From Aquabacterium sp. (lineage in GTDB: Bacteria > Pseudomonadota > Gammaproteobacteria > Burkholderiales > Burkholderiaceae_C), in assembly GCF_029946005.1 (NCBI RefSeq), contig NZ_JAQSDR010000032.1, forward strand, positions 62,001 to 126,000: a stretch of 64,000 bases of DNA, read 5' to 3'. Below the pieces are notes generated by a model. That model was not told where the DNA came from. It saw nothing but the letters and a program-made list of their open reading frames with translations, and ran no database searches. The position numbers and the translations under genes were made by a program. This document shows, piece after piece, positions 17,832 through 27,955 of the stretch; the stretch's first letter is position 1, and each line of letters starts with the position of its first letter.

Positions 17832-19055
17832 TCAGCCATTGATGTACTGGAACAGCGACAATTTTTGCACCATCGCATAACTTTTCAGGGCGGCGTCGTA
17901 ACCCGTTTGCTGGTTCTGGAACTTGGAGATGGCTGAGACCATGTCCAGGTCTTCGGCGTTGGAGCGTTCGGTTTCAGCGGCCAACTTGGAGGCGCTGATG
18001 CGCCCCTCGATGCTGTCCATGCGGTTCAGGCTTTCACCAACGGCCGAGCGCGCGGCGCTGACGTTGCCCAGGACGCTGTCCAGGTTGCTTAAACCCCGGT
18101 TCACAGCTTGCATGATCCGGCCGCTGCCCTGGTTGCTGGTGGTGAGCGAGTTGATGGCCGAATCAAGGGCATCAAAAACGCTCAGGTCGTTGGTGGACTG
18201 GTCGATGGTGAAGTTGTCGGCGTTGGCGGGCTGGCCGTTGACGGCGAAGGACATGCCGTCGATCACGATGGCCTTGCCGCTGGCGTAGGGCACATCGGTC
18301 AAGGTGGTGCCGCCCCCGTCCTTGGTGACGCTGTAGGTGGTCACGCTCGCGTTGACAGTGAAGGTGACGGCGTATTGGGGAGGCGTGCCGCCAGGCGCGG
18401 CCGGGTAGGGCAGGGCGCTGGGCGAGGTCACCGAACCGGCGGTGATCCACCCTGCGCCGGTGTTGGTGCTGGCGGGGTTGGTTTCGTAGACGCCATTGCC
18501 CGACTTGGCTTTCAGCCAGGTCTGGTCGCCATCCACCGTGAGGTTGAGCGTTTCGCCAGCGGCAGCCTGCACCTGGCCGCCTTGGCCGACGAATTGCACG
18601 CCACTGGTGGTGTCCAGAAAAGGGGGCGTCGCCGAGCCTTGGCCGCCAAACACGAAGCCACCGCTGCCGTCGGAGCGGTTGGCGATGGTGAGCATCTGGG
18701 CGCGGATGTCCTTGAGCTTGAGGGCAAGGGCCTCACGCTCCTTGTCGGTGTAGCTGCCATTGCCGGCCGCCACCATGGATTCGCGCGCGGTTTGCAAAAG
18801 GCTGACGGCGTCGCCAATGGCTGACTCACTCAGTTGCATGACGTTGCGGCTGGCATCCAGCGAACGCTGGTTGGCGTCTTCGCGCGCGATGCTGGCCAGG
18901 GCACGCTCTGCGCGGGCTGCGGCGATGGGGTCGTCGCTGGCGAAGTTGACCTTTTTGCCCGACGTGAGCTGCATCTGCGATTGCGACATTTCGCTTTGGC
19001 GCTTTTGCAGGTTGTCGATCGACGAATCAAAGCTGTAGGCAGTGCTGATGCGCAT
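17832..19055 (-). CDS. flgL: Flagellar hook-associated protein 3 (hook-filament junction)
   Basis: FlgL, 407 residues, longer than the E. coli protein because of a larger variable middle region (about 170-310). The flagellin-like ends are conserved: N-terminal MRISTAYSFDSSIDNLQKRQ with TSGKKVNFASDDPIAA, and C-terminal DLDMVSAISKFQNQQTGYDAAL. It is last of the contiguous flgB-L series, 11 bases behind flgK. Confidence 0.93.
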   Translation of the reverse strand: MRISTAYSFDSSIDNLQKRQSEMSQSQMQLTSGKKVNFASDDPIAAARAERALASIAREDANQRSLDASRNVMQLSESAIGDAVSLLQTARESMVAAGNGSYTDKEREALALKLKDIRAQMLTIANRSDGSGGFVFGGQGSATPPFLDTTSGVQFVGQGGQVQAAAGETLNLTVDGDQTWLKAKSGNGVYETNPASTNTGAGWITAGSVTSPSALPYPAAPGGTPPQYAVTFTVNASVTTYSVTKDGGGTTLTDVPYASGKAIVIDGMSFAVNGQPANADNFTIDQSTNDLSVFDALDSAINSLTTSNQGSGRIMQAVNRGLSNLDSVLGNVSAARSAVGESLNRMDSIEGRISASKLAAETERSNAEDLDMVSAISKFQNQQTGYDAALKSYAMVQKLSLFQYING

Positions 19056-19066
19056 GACGAGACTCC

Positions 19067-21016
19067 TTATCGGCTGATGCTGAGCAGCGTGTCGAATACC
19101 GACTGCGCCACTTGCAGGATCTTGGCCGCGGCCTGGTAGCCCTGCTGGAACTGGATGAGTCGGGCGGCTTCCTCGTCGAGGTTGACGCCTGTCTTGTTGG
19201 TCAACAACTCTTGCGAGTTGGCTGCCAGTGTGGCCGAAATGGTGGCCGATGTCATGGCATCTTGCACGCGGACCCCAATGCTGCCGATGACCTGTGAGTA
19301 CGCGTTGGTGATGGTGGCTCCAGGCGCAGTGCCGCCAGCACCCTGGTTGATGCGGCCCACGATGTCTTCATCGCGCAAGGCCAGCAGGGACAGTGCATTG
19401 CCGTTGTTGGAGGATGGGTACAGGGTTGGCGCGACGGTGATGGTGTCGCCATCCTTGGGCACGCCATTGAGGTTCAGCTCAAAGCCGTTGTACTCAATGG
19501 GCGAGCCGGGTTGCCAGGTGCCAGACACCAGCACCCCGCCGCCGGAGTCGCGGATTTCATAGTCCTGACCTGTGCCCGAGGCCCCGGTGAAGGCCACGGT
19601 GACCGCGTCGTAGGGGGTGGACGGGGTGGCCACGATGCTGAGCGAAGCCACCGTGGCGGTGCCCGTGTTGGCGGTGCCCAGGGTGCCATTCACGGGTGAG
19701 GCGGCGGCGATGCCAGTGGGTTTGTCCAACACCCGCTTCATGCTGAGGGCGGCATTGCCCACGGGGCGCAGCATGAACTTGTCGCCGCTGGCGATGGTGG
19801 CCGCGTCGATGTTGATTCTGAAACCATCGACCACGTCGCCATCGGCCACCGAGGTGAAAGTGTTGTCGCTGAGGCGGGTCAGTCTGTAGCTGCCCGGGGT
19901 GGCGGGGTCTTCAACCAAGCTGTAGTCGCTGGCCTGCAGCTCCCGGGCATCGATCACCGTCATGGTGACCGGCGGGAAGGCGGTGGATGACGTGTTTTTG
20001 TTGGAGGGCAGCACTTGTGGCGTGCCCACGCTGAAGATGGCCGCGCCGGCTGAGGCCGGCGTGCCCAGGTCCAGACCAAACGATTGCTGCTGGTTGACGC
20101 GCCAGCTCAAGGCCGAGGCCATCTGCCCCAGCAGGTTCCGCGCGGCAGGGATGTCTTCGTTCTGCACTTTCAGCAGGCCGGCGAGGCTGCCGCCGGTGAG
20201 CAGGCTTTCGTCCAGCGTGCGTTGGTTGTTGCCCGTGCCGATGGTGATGCGGCCTTGGGTGGCGTCGTACTGGTCGGCTTGCACGCCCAGGGTGGAGGCC
20301 TGATTGCTGAGCACCAGTTGCTGGCCGCCGCCGATGAAGACGCTGATGGAACCATCGTCGGCGGGCACCGTGGAGACCTGGATCTTCTCGGACAGGTTCT
20401 TGACCAGCAAGTCGCGCTGGTCGATCAGGTCATTGGGCTCGTGGCCCACGCCCGTGACCGAGGCGATCTTCTGGTTCATGTCGGCGATGCGCGCGGCCAG
20501 CGAGTTGATCTCGGCCACGGTTGCCTTCATGTCGGACAGCGTGCCGCCTTGCAGGTCGTTCAACTGGGTGCCAGCGGTGCTCATGCGGCTGGCCAACTCG
20601 GCGGCCTTGGACAAGACCACCTGGCGCGCCGACAGGTCTTGCGGCTGGTTGGCCACATCGACGAAGGAGTTCAGCATCTGACCGGCGGCGTAGCCAATGC
20701 CCGACGCGCCGGTGGCCAGGGCCTTCTCCAACTGGGTGAGCTTGTCCAGCCGCATTTGGTCGGCTGAGGCGATGGACAGGTTGTTGTTGTAGTCACGCGC
20801 CAGCAGAGAGTCGGAGGCGCGGGTGACCGTGTCGATCTTGACGCCGCGCCCATAGAAGCCTGCACCCGTGTAGCGACCGCCTTCGGTGGACAGCTGCACT
20901 TCCTGGCGCGAGTAGCCTTCGGTGCTGGCGTTGCTGATGTTGTGGGCAATCGTGTCCAGCTTCGCCTGGTTGGCGAACATGGCGCGGGTGCCGAGGGTGA
21001 GCAGTCCTGAACCCAT
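19067..21016 (-). CDS. flgK: Flagellar hook-associated protein 1
   Basis: FlgK, 649 residues. The N-terminus (GLLTLGTRAMFANQAKLDTI with NISNASTEGYSRQEV) is the rod/hook-type signature, and the C-terminus (GVNLDEEAARLIQFQQGYQA) is the matching coiled-coil end. The centre is a long low-conservation domain. It sits between flgJ (23-base gap) and flgL, as in other betaproteobacteria. Confidence 0.95.
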   Translation of the reverse strand: MGSGLLTLGTRAMFANQAKLDTIAHNISNASTEGYSRQEVQLSTEGGRYTGAGFYGRGVKIDTVTRASDSLLARDYNNNLSIASADQMRLDKLTQLEKALATGASGIGYAAGQMLNSFVDVANQPQDLSARQVVLSKAAELASRMSTAGTQLNDLQGGTLSDMKATVAEINSLAARIADMNQKIASVTGVGHEPNDLIDQRDLLVKNLSEKIQVSTVPADDGSISVFIGGGQQLVLSNQASTLGVQADQYDATQGRITIGTGNNQRTLDESLLTGGSLAGLLKVQNEDIPAARNLLGQMASALSWRVNQQQSFGLDLGTPASAGAAIFSVGTPQVLPSNKNTSSTAFPPVTMTVIDARELQASDYSLVEDPATPGSYRLTRLSDNTFTSVADGDVVDGFRINIDAATIASGDKFMLRPVGNAALSMKRVLDKPTGIAAASPVNGTLGTANTGTATVASLSIVATPSTPYDAVTVAFTGASGTGQDYEIRDSGGGVLVSGTWQPGSPIEYNGFELNLNGVPKDGDTITVAPTLYPSSNNGNALSLLALRDEDIVGRINQGAGGTAPGATITNAYSQVIGSIGVRVQDAMTSATISATLAANSQELLTNKTGVNLDEEAARLIQFQQGYQAAAKILQVAQSVFDTLLSISR

Positions 21017-21039
21017 GGTGCTACTTCTCCGTCAGCGGG

Positions 21040-21987
21040 TCAGGTCACCGAACGTTGCAGGCGCAGCGTGGTGTTGATGACCTTGGTGAGCTTGTCGGCA
21101 TAAGCGGGGTCCGTGGCGTAGCCGGCTTTCTGCAGTCCGCGTGCGAAGCCTTGCGCGGTGTCGGCCTGGGCCACGGTCTGACTGTAGCGGGGGCTCTTGC
21201 TCAGCAGTTTGGCGTGGTCCTTGAAGGCGTCTTCATAAGAGTCATAAGCACGGAATTTGGCCGTGACTTTGCGGGCCACGCCGCCGATGTATTCGGTGGT
21301 GGTGACCTCGGCCACCTTGCCGGTCCAGCTCGAATTGGCCTTGATGCCGAACAAGTTGTGGCTGGAGCTACCGTCGGCCATCTTGGGTTGGTGCTTGCCC
21401 CAGCCGGATTCCAGCGCGGCTTGGCCCAGGATGTGGTTGGCGGGGATGCCGGTGGCGGCTTCTGCGGCCTTGGCGTCTGCCTGGTGCTGGCGCACAAACT
21501 GCTCGGAGTTGCTCAGCTTGCGGGTGCTGGCGGCCGAGGCACTGCCAGCGGCCGAGGCGGGTGCGATGGCGGCAGTGGCGCTGCTGTTGGTCGGCAGCGA
21601 GAGCTTGCCGATGCTCAGGTCGCCCAGGCCCTTGAAGGGGCTGATGGGGGTGTCGGCCGAGGCCTCGGCGCCCCCCAGTTGGCGTTGCAACTGCTTGATG
21701 ATCATGTCGCTCAGGCCGCCGGGCAGGCCGCTCATCTGCTGGGCCCGCTGGCTGTCGAGCATGTTGGTGCCCATCTCGGTGCCGGAGTTCTCCAGCATGC
21801 CGCTGTTCATGGTGGTGGAGCGCATGCTTTTCATGAGCTCCTGCATGAACAGGCTTTCCAGCTGCTTGGCGGTGTCCTTGATCGCGCTTTTCTGGTCCGT
21901 GCCCGAAGCGTATTTCAGCTTGTCGAGCGAGCGCGTGTCCAGGCTCAGGCTGTTGCCGGAGGACGAGGGGAATGGTGTCAGGCTCAT
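21040..21987 (-). CDS. flgJ: Flagellar rod assembly protein / peptidoglycan hydrolase
   Basis: Two-domain FlgJ, 315 residues. The N-terminal rod-scaffolding domain contains AAKQLESLFMQELMKSM-type sequence and ENSGTEMGTNMLDSQ. An Ala/Ser-rich linker (about 145-165) leads to a C-terminal glucosaminidase domain with the catalytic Glu in AALESGWGK and the motif HNLFGIKA. The enzyme opens the peptidoglycan for rod passage. Its ATG overlaps the stop of flgI (TGATG). Confidence 0.94.
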   Translation of the reverse strand: MSLTPFPSSSGNSLSLDTRSLDKLKYASGTDQKSAIKDTAKQLESLFMQELMKSMRSTTMNSGMLENSGTEMGTNMLDSQRAQQMSGLPGGLSDMIIKQLQRQLGGAEASADTPISPFKGLGDLSIGKLSLPTNSSATAAIAPASAAGSASAASTRKLSNSEQFVRQHQADAKAAEAATGIPANHILGQAALESGWGKHQPKMADGSSSHNLFGIKANSSWTGKVAEVTTTEYIGGVARKVTAKFRAYDSYEDAFKDHAKLLSKSPRYSQTVAQADTAQGFARGLQKAGYATDPAYADKLTKVINTTLRLQRSVT

Positions 21988-23117
21988 CAGATGACCTCCA
22001 GCTCTGCTTGGAGCGCGCCGGCCGCCTTCATGGCTTGCAGGATGGCCAGCAGGTCCTGCGGGTTGGCGCCCAAGGTGTTGAGCGCCTTGACCACATCGGT
22101 CAATTTGGTTCCGGCTGGCAGCTGGATCAGCGCGCCAGGTTCTTGGTTGATCTTAATGTCGGCCTTTTCGGTGACCACCGTCTGGCCCTGCGACAGTGCA
22201 TTGGGCTGGCTGATGACCGGGGTGGAACTGATGGTGACCGACAGGTTGCCGTGGGCGATGGCGCAGGGGCCGATGGTGACGGCCTGGTTCACGACCACCG
22301 AGCCGGTGCGGGCGTTGATGACGATGCGGGCCGAAGGCGTGGCGCGGTCGATGGACAAGTTCTCGATGTCGGCCATGAAGGCCACGCGCTCGCCGGATTG
22401 GGCGGGCAGCTTCACGCTGACGGTGCGGCCATTGATGGCCTCGGCGGTGCCGGCACCCTTGGCCTTGTTGATGGCGCCAGCGATGTCGCGGGCGGTGTTG
22501 AAGTCGTCGGCCTGCACGTCCAGCTGGACGACGCTGCTTTGTAACCAGGGCGTGGGCACACTGCGCTCAACCGTGGCACCGTTGGGGATGCGGCCGGCGC
22601 TCAGGTGGTTGACCTGGACCTTGGCGCCGCCTTGCGAGGCACCGGCCCCGGCGATGATGAGGTTGCCCTGGGCCAGGCCGTAGATTTGGCCGTCGGCGCC
22701 CTTCAAAGGCGTGGTGACCAGGGTGCCGCCGCGCAACGATTTGGCATTGCCCAGCGAAGACACATTGACGTCAATGGCCTGGCCGGGTTGGGCAAAGGGG
22801 GGCAGGGTGGCGGTGACCAGCACGGCGGCCACGTTCTTGACCTGCATGGCCACGCCAGCGGGCACGGTGATGCCCATCTGCTGCAGCATGGAGTTCAGGC
22901 TTTGGGCCGTGAAGGGGGTCTGGGTGGTCTGGTCGCCGGTGCCGTCCAGGCCCACCACCAGGCCGTAGCCCATCAACTGGTTGGCGCGCACGCCCTGGAC
23001 GCTGGCGATTTCCTTCAGCCGGGCCGCTTGGGCCTCAACGGGCCACCACACGGCTGCGGAGGCGGCCAGGAAGGCCAGGCCAATCAGCAGTTTGAGGAGT
23101 CGTTCTGAAGTATTCAT
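21987..23117 (-). CDS. flgI: Flagellar P-ring protein
   Basis: FlgI, 376 residues, forms the periplasmic ring around the rod. It has a Sec signal peptide (hydrophobic LIGLAFLAASAAVWWPVEAQA) and the conserved core starting IASVQGVRANQLMGYGLVVG with GTGDQTTQTPFT. The C-terminal ALNTLGANPQDLLAILQAMK is also typical. Normal length. Confidence 0.96.
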   Translation of the reverse strand: MNTSERLLKLLIGLAFLAASAAVWWPVEAQAARLKEIASVQGVRANQLMGYGLVVGLDGTGDQTTQTPFTAQSLNSMLQQMGITVPAGVAMQVKNVAAVLVTATLPPFAQPGQAIDVNVSSLGNAKSLRGGTLVTTPLKGADGQIYGLAQGNLIIAGAGASQGGAKVQVNHLSAGRIPNGATVERSVPTPWLQSSVVQLDVQADDFNTARDIAGAINKAKGAGTAEAINGRTVSVKLPAQSGERVAFMADIENLSIDRATPSARIVINARTGSVVVNQAVTIGPCAIAHGNLSVTISSTPVISQPNALSQGQTVVTEKADIKINQEPGALIQLPAGTKLTDVVKALNTLGANPQDLLAILQAMKAAGALQAELEVI

Positions 23118-23159
23118 GAGGCCAGATTCCCGGAAGGTTCGGCCTCATTTTGGAGTTCT

Positions 23160-23855
23160 TTAGATCGGCAGAATGCTCAAAAAGAAGTGTGCAAGCCAGC
23201 CTATTCCCTGCGCGTCGGCCTGGGCGCCACGGCCTCGTTGCTCGATGCGAACGTTGGCCACCTGGGTGGAGGCGACCGTGTTGCCAGGCTGGATGGTCGT
23301 GGGGTCAACCTGGCCTGAAAAACGCAACAATTCCACGTTTTTGTTCACGCCGATCTGCTTCTCGCCCGAGATGATCAGGTGGCCGTTGGGCAGCACCTCG
23401 ATCACCGTGGCCGTGATGGTGCCCACGAAGTTGTGGGAACTCTCGGTGGTGCCCTTGCCATCAAAGGTGTTTGACGAAGTGCCACTGGCGCTCAAGCGCA
23501 GCTTGGCCAGCTGTTCCGCCCTCAGCAGAGGCACGGCCGACACGGAGGCCGATGTGTCGCCCGTTTTCTCGATGCTGCTGGTCGATTCCTGCTTGGCAGA
23601 GATCTTCTCGACGATCGTGACGTTCACGATGTCGCCGATCAGGCGCGCGCGGTGGGTTTCGAACAAGGGCCGGTAGCCGGCGCTCTGGAACAGCGAGCCA
23701 TTGGCAATCACGGGCACCACCGGGACGGCGGGGCGCGCCTGGGTCGGCTCCAGCACATCGACCTTGGCCGTGGTGGGCAGGACCGAACAGGCGCCCAGCA
23801 GGCTGCACGCGGCGGCGATGAGCGCCAGGCTGGCGCGGCGGCGAATGGCGTTCAT
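23160..23855 (-). CDS. flgH: Flagellar L-ring protein (lipoprotein)
   Basis: FlgH, 231 residues, outer-membrane ring lipoprotein. The signal ends in a lipobox (LLGAC). Conserved elements are GSLFQSAGYRPLFE, GDIVNVTIVEK, NGHLIISGEKQIGVN and the C-terminal FFLSILPI. ATG 23855 overlaps the flgG stop (TGATG) and is chosen over a GTG one codon earlier. Confidence 0.95.
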   Translation of the reverse strand: MNAIRRRASLALIAAACSLLGACSVLPTTAKVDVLEPTQARPAVPVVPVIANGSLFQSAGYRPLFETHRARLIGDIVNVTIVEKISAKQESTSSIEKTGDTSASVSAVPLLRAEQLAKLRLSASGTSSNTFDGKGTTESSHNFVGTITATVIEVLPNGHLIISGEKQIGVNKNVELLRFSGQVDPTTIQPGNTVASTQVANVRIEQRGRGAQADAQGIGWLAHFFLSILPI

Positions 23856-24637
23856 CACAGTTGCGCCAGACGTTGCAGCATCTGGTCCGAAGTCTGAATG
23901 GCCTTGGAATTGAGTTCGTAGGCGCGTTGGGTCTGGATCATCGTGACGAGTTCTTCAACCACGTTGACGTTGGAGGTTTCCACGAAACCCTGGGCCAGCA
24001 GGCCGGTGCTGTCGGTGCCTGGGTTGGCGGTCTGCGGCGTGCCGGAGGCGGGCGTCTCGGTGTAGAGGTTCTCGCCACGCGGCTCCAGGCCGGCCGGGTT
24101 GATGAAGTTGGTGAGCTGGATCTGGCCCAGGTTCTGCACGGTGTTCTGCCCGGAGATGGCGGCGGTGACCGTGCCATCGGCCCCGATGGTCACGGCGGTG
24201 GCATTAGCCGGTACTGTGATGCCCGGCTGGATCTGGTAGCCGTTGTTGGTGACCAGTTGCCCCTGGTTGTCCAACTGGAAGGAGCCATCGCGGGTGTAGC
24301 CCGTGGTGCCGTCCGGCATGCTCACGGGGAAGAAGCCGTTGCCTTTGATGGCCACGTCCAGGTAATTGGTGGTTTGTTGCAGGCTGCCTTGCGAGAACTG
24401 GCGCGAGGTGGCCACCGGGCGCACGCCCAGGCCCACTTGCAGGCCGGTGGGCAATTGCGTCTGCTCCGAGCTGTTGGCCCCGCTTTGGCGCAGGTTCTGG
24501 TACATCAGGTCTTCAAACACCGCGTGCGAACGCTTGTAGCCATTGGTGCCGCTGTTGGCCAGGTTGTGAGAGATGTGGTCCAGCTGGGTTTGCTGGGCTT
24601 CCATCCCCGATTTCGAGATCCACAGTGATCGCATCAT
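23855..24637 (-). CDS. flgG: Flagellar distal rod protein
   Basis: FlgG, 260 residues, exactly the usual length. N-terminal [20 protein letters not shown] and [22 protein letters not shown], and C-terminal [21 protein letters not shown] are diagnostic of the distal rod. It lies 36 bases behind flgF. Confidence 0.96.
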   Translation of the reverse strand: MMRSLWISKSGMEAQQTQLDHISHNLANSGTNGYKRSHAVFEDLMYQNLRQSGANSSEQTQLPTGLQVGLGVRPVATSRQFSQGSLQQTTNYLDVAIKGNGFFPVSMPDGTTGYTRDGSFQLDNQGQLVTNNGYQIQPGITVPANATAVTIGADGTVTAAISGQNTVQNLGQIQLTNFINPAGLEPRGENLYTETPASGTPQTANPGTDSTGLLAQGFVETSNVNVVEELVTMIQTQRAYELNSKAIQTSDQMLQRLAQL

Positions 24638-24673
24638 GGTGCTACTCCTCAGGCGTCAAGCCAGGTAAACAGA

Positions 24674-25405
24674 TCAGGCGTTGCCCGACAACAATTGGGA
24701 TGCCGCTTTTTCGTTGCTTTCGGAGGTCTGGATCAACTTCATCTGAGCTTCGAACTGGCGGGCGGCCGCGATCATGCTGATCATGGTCTCGATGGGGTTG
24801 ACGTTCGAGCCCTCCAGGGCCCCGTCTTGCACGCGGGCATTGGCATCGACTGGCAGTTCGGCCCCGTCCGCGTCGCGGAACAGGCCATCCTCGCCCCGTG
24901 TCAATTTGATTTCCGGGGTGACCAGTTTGAGCTTGCCGATGCCGGTGATCTTGCCGCTGGCTTCCTTGGCGCTGACCGTGCCATCGGGCGCGATGCTGGC
25001 CTGGGCGTTCTGCGGGATGGTGATCGGGCCGCCGTCGCCCAGCACGGGCAGGCCGCTCTGGGTCATCAGAACGCCTTCGTTGTTCACCGTCAGCGAACCG
25101 AAGCGCGTGTAGGCCTCGGTGCCATCCAGCGCGCTCACGGCCAGCATGGATTTGCCTTGCAGGGCCACGTCCAGCGGACGCCCCGTGGTCGTGATGGGGC
25201 CTTGCGAGTCGTCGTAGCCCACCGTGGTCTCCAACGAATAAACGCGCGTGGTGGCGCCATCGCCGCGCACCGGCACGGCGCGGATGGCTTGCAGCTCGGC
25301 CCGAAAGCCGGTGGTGCTGATGTTGGCCAGGTTGTTGGCCAGCACATCCTGGCGCTGCATGTCCATCTTGGCGCCGGCCATGCCGACATAAATCATCCGA
25401 TCCAT
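24674..25405 (-). CDS. flgF: Flagellar proximal rod protein FlgF
   Basis: FlgF, 243 residues. The N-terminus MDRMIYVGMAGAKMDMQRQD with NNLANISTTGFRAELQAIRA, and the end ETMISMIAAARQFEAQMKLI mark the FlgF branch of the rod family. It is placed between flgE and flgG as in the canonical operon. Confidence 0.95.
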   Translation of the reverse strand: MDRMIYVGMAGAKMDMQRQDVLANNLANISTTGFRAELQAIRAVPVRGDGATTRVYSLETTVGYDDSQGPITTTGRPLDVALQGKSMLAVSALDGTEAYTRFGSLTVNNEGVLMTQSGLPVLGDGGPITIPQNAQASIAPDGTVSAKEASGKITGIGKLKLVTPEIKLTRGEDGLFRDADGAELPVDANARVQDGALEGSNVNPIETMISMIAAARQFEAQMKLIQTSESNEKAASQLLSGNA

Positions 25406-25439
25406 GGTGTGCTCCGGTTACTGCTGGCGGGGCGGTGCA

Positions 25440-26798
25440 TCAACGCAGGTTCACCAGCGTCTGCAGGACCTGGTCTTCAGTCTTGATGGTCTGCGCGTTG
25501 GCCTGGTACATGCGCTGCGCCACCATCATGTTGACCAGCTCGCCGGTCAGGTCCACGTTGGATTCCTCCAGCGCGCCCGATTGCAGCAAGCCCAGATTGC
25601 CCGTGCCCGGTGCGCCCGTGACGGGCGCGTTGGAGGCGTAGGTGGCGGACCATTCGTTGCTCCCTTGCGGTTGCAGGCCTTGTGGATTTCGGAAGCTGGC
25701 GGTCACCAGTTGACCGGCCGGTTTGGACTGGCCATTCGAATAGCGCGCCAGGATCACCCCTGTGCTGTCTACCGTGATGCTGGACAAGTCGCCGGGCGCA
25801 TAGCCGGTCTGCGACAGGTTGGTCACGGCGAAGTTGCCGCCGTATTCCGTGGCCTTGGCCAGGTCCATGGTGACACCGCTGATGATCTCGGTCTGTGCGA
25901 TGGGGGGCACAGCGCTGGCATTGGTCACGTTGACCTTCGGGATGTCGGGCAGGGTGAAGCTGCCCGTCGATGAAGTGGCCACCGGGTTGCCGCTGGCGTC
26001 GTAGGTGGTGATCGTGCCCGGGTCGCCTGCGACCGGATTGCTGTTGGCCAGGTCGGTCGGTGTGCCGCCCGAGGTCGGGAAAGTCAGCGTGGCGGCCTTG
26101 GCGGGCGCCCCTGAACCATCGGTCTGAACGGAGGTGCCGTTGGCCGTGACGTACATGTCCCAGCTGTTGTCGCCCACCTTCTGGAAGTAGTAGGCCATGC
26201 CCACCGACTGGCCCTTCACGTCGAACATGGTCTGCGACGTGGTGAAGTTGTAGGTGGTGTTGTCGGCGAAACTGATCGGCACACTCTTGATCGAGTCGGT
26301 CGACTTGAAGTTCATCTCGATGTTGGTCTTGTCGGTCTGCTTGGGGGCAATGCCGCCGGTGGTCAACTGGATGGGCACCAAGTCACTGGTGTTGGTGATG
26401 TTGCCCGTCAGGTCGGCCTGGTAGCCCAGCAGCTTGTGGCTGGCGTTGTTGACGATGAAGCCATCGCGGTCGATCTTGAACTGCCCGTTGCGGGTGAAGA
26501 AGGTCTGGTTGCGACCGTCTTGCACCTGGAAGAAACCATTGCCATTGATGGCCAGGTCCATGGGGTTGTCGGTGGTGCTGATGTTGCCCTGCGTGAATTG
26601 CTGCGCCACGGCGGCCACGGTGGCGCCAATGCCCACTGCGCTGGTGCCTGAGCCGTTCAATGCTGCGGCGTACATGTCAGAGAACTCGGCTCGCGAAGCC
26701 TTGGCACCGTAGGTGCTGGTGTTGGCCACGTTGTTGCCAATCACCTCCAGATTGCGCGCCGATACATTCAGACCGGAGAGACCTTGTTGGAAGCCCAT
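25440..26798 (-). CDS. flgE: Flagellar hook protein
   Basis: FlgE, 452 residues. The hook signature GFQQGLSGLNVSARNLEVIG with ANTSTYGAKASRAEF opens the protein, and VDLTGELVNMMVAQRMYQAN closes it. The central domain is somewhat longer than in E. coli (402 residues), within the range known for betaproteobacteria. Confidence 0.96.
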   Translation of the reverse strand: MGFQQGLSGLNVSARNLEVIGNNVANTSTYGAKASRAEFSDMYAAALNGSGTSAVGIGATVAAVAQQFTQGNISTTDNPMDLAINGNGFFQVQDGRNQTFFTRNGQFKIDRDGFIVNNASHKLLGYQADLTGNITNTSDLVPIQLTTGGIAPKQTDKTNIEMNFKSTDSIKSVPISFADNTTYNFTTSQTMFDVKGQSVGMAYYFQKVGDNSWDMYVTANGTSVQTDGSGAPAKAATLTFPTSGGTPTDLANSNPVAGDPGTITTYDASGNPVATSSTGSFTLPDIPKVNVTNASAVPPIAQTEIISGVTMDLAKATEYGGNFAVTNLSQTGYAPGDLSSITVDSTGVILARYSNGQSKPAGQLVTASFRNPQGLQPQGSNEWSATYASNAPVTGAPGTGNLGLLQSGALEESNVDLTGELVNMMVAQRMYQANAQTIKTEDQVLQTLVNLR

Positions 26799-26830
26799 GG
26801 TGTTGTCCTTTCAGGGTACTGCTTGAAAAA

Positions 26831-27511
26831 TTAAACGACGACTTTGATCTTGCTGTAGGCCGTGCTGCCGCTGTTGCGCAGCTCCAGGTTCAAGGTGCCG
26901 TTGCTGTTGCTGATGGCATCGACCTGGTCGTTCATGAGGCTGGTGTGGCTGACATCAGTGCTGCCGTTCTTGGCTGCCACCTTGAAGGTCAGGCCTTCGC
27001 TGGACATGGTGCTGGGCACGGTCCACTGGAAGCTGTGCAGACCGGCAGTCTGTGAGCCCTTGCTGATGGTGTCGACCACCTGGCCTGCGGCGTTGATCAC
27101 CTCGACGTTCACGTTGGCGGCACTGCCGCTCAGGTCGAAAGCGCCCGCGGCGACGGTGCTGCTGGTGCCATCGTCGGCCTTGACCGTGCCCGCGACGAGT
27201 TGGTTGCCTTCGACGAGCACCTGGTGCCCCACCAGGCTGGCGCCTTGCAGCAACTGCATCTGGTTGAAGCCGTCGTTCACGCCACCCATGGTGGTGTTGA
27301 GTTTTTCAATGCCTGTCACCGTGCTGATCTGCGCCATCTGGCTGGTGACCTGCGCGTTGTCCATCGGGTTGAGCGGGTCCTGGTTCTGCATCTGGGTGAC
27401 CAGCAACTTCAGGAAGCGATCCGAGGCTTCCGTGGTCTTGTCGCTGGCGGCGGCCTTGGCGCCATTGATCTTGTCGAGAACGGAGTTGCCGGTTGACGAT
27501 ACTGTGCTCAT
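26831..27511 (-). CDS. flgD: Flagellar hook capping protein
   Basis: FlgD, 226 residues, scaffold for hook assembly. The conserved N-terminal block RFLKLLVTQMQNQDPLNPMD with TSQMAQISTVTGIEKLN is present, followed by a FlgD Ig-like/tudor region. It is located between flgC and flgE. Confidence 0.95.
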   Translation of the reverse strand: MSTVSSTGNSVLDKINGAKAAASDKTTEASDRFLKLLVTQMQNQDPLNPMDNAQVTSQMAQISTVTGIEKLNTTMGGVNDGFNQMQLLQGASLVGHQVLVEGNQLVAGTVKADDGTSSTVAAGAFDLSGSAANVNVEVINAAGQVVDTISKGSQTAGLHSFQWTVPSTMSSEGLTFKVAAKNGSTDVSHTSLMNDQVDAISNSNGTLNLELRNSGSTAYSKIKVVV

Positions 27512-27529
27512 GTCATGTCCTCAGGTAAA

Positions 27530-27940
27530 TCAGGTGCCTTGACCGAGTTGCAGCGTTTTCAGCAGCAGGCTTTTGGCGGTGTTCATCACTTCGATGTTGT
27601 TTTGGTACGAGCGCGAGGCCGAGATCATGTTGACCATCTCTTCCACCGCGTTCACGTTGCTGTAGGTCACGTAGCCCTCGGCGTCGGCCTGCGGGTGTTT
27701 GGGATCGAGCACGCGGCGGCCCGGGGTGTTGTCTTCGGTGATGTTGCTGACCGTGACGCCGGCGGTACCCACCTCGCCCATTGGCGTGGTGGTGAACACG
27801 ACCTGGCGGGCCTTGTAGGGCGCGCGGTCAGGGCCAGCCACCGTGTCGGCGTTGGCCAGGTTGGAGGCCACGACGTTGAGGCGCTGCGACTGCGCGCTGA
27901 CCGCGCTGCCGGAGACGTTGAAGATGCTGAACATGGACAT
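27530..27940 (-). CDS. flgC: Flagellar proximal rod protein FlgC
   Basis: FlgC, 136 residues. MFSIFNVSGSAVSAQSQRLN followed by ASNLANADTV at the N-terminus and NAVEEMVNMISASRSYQNN at the C-terminus are the family landmarks. It is separated by 15 bases from flgB. Confidence 0.95.
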   Translation of the reverse strand: MSMFSIFNVSGSAVSAQSQRLNVVASNLANADTVAGPDRAPYKARQVVFTTTPMGEVGTAGVTVSNITEDNTPGRRVLDPKHPQADAEGYVTYSNVNAVEEMVNMISASRSYQNNIEVMNTAKSLLLKTLQLGQGT

Positions 27941-27955
27941 GGCGGTTTACTCCGG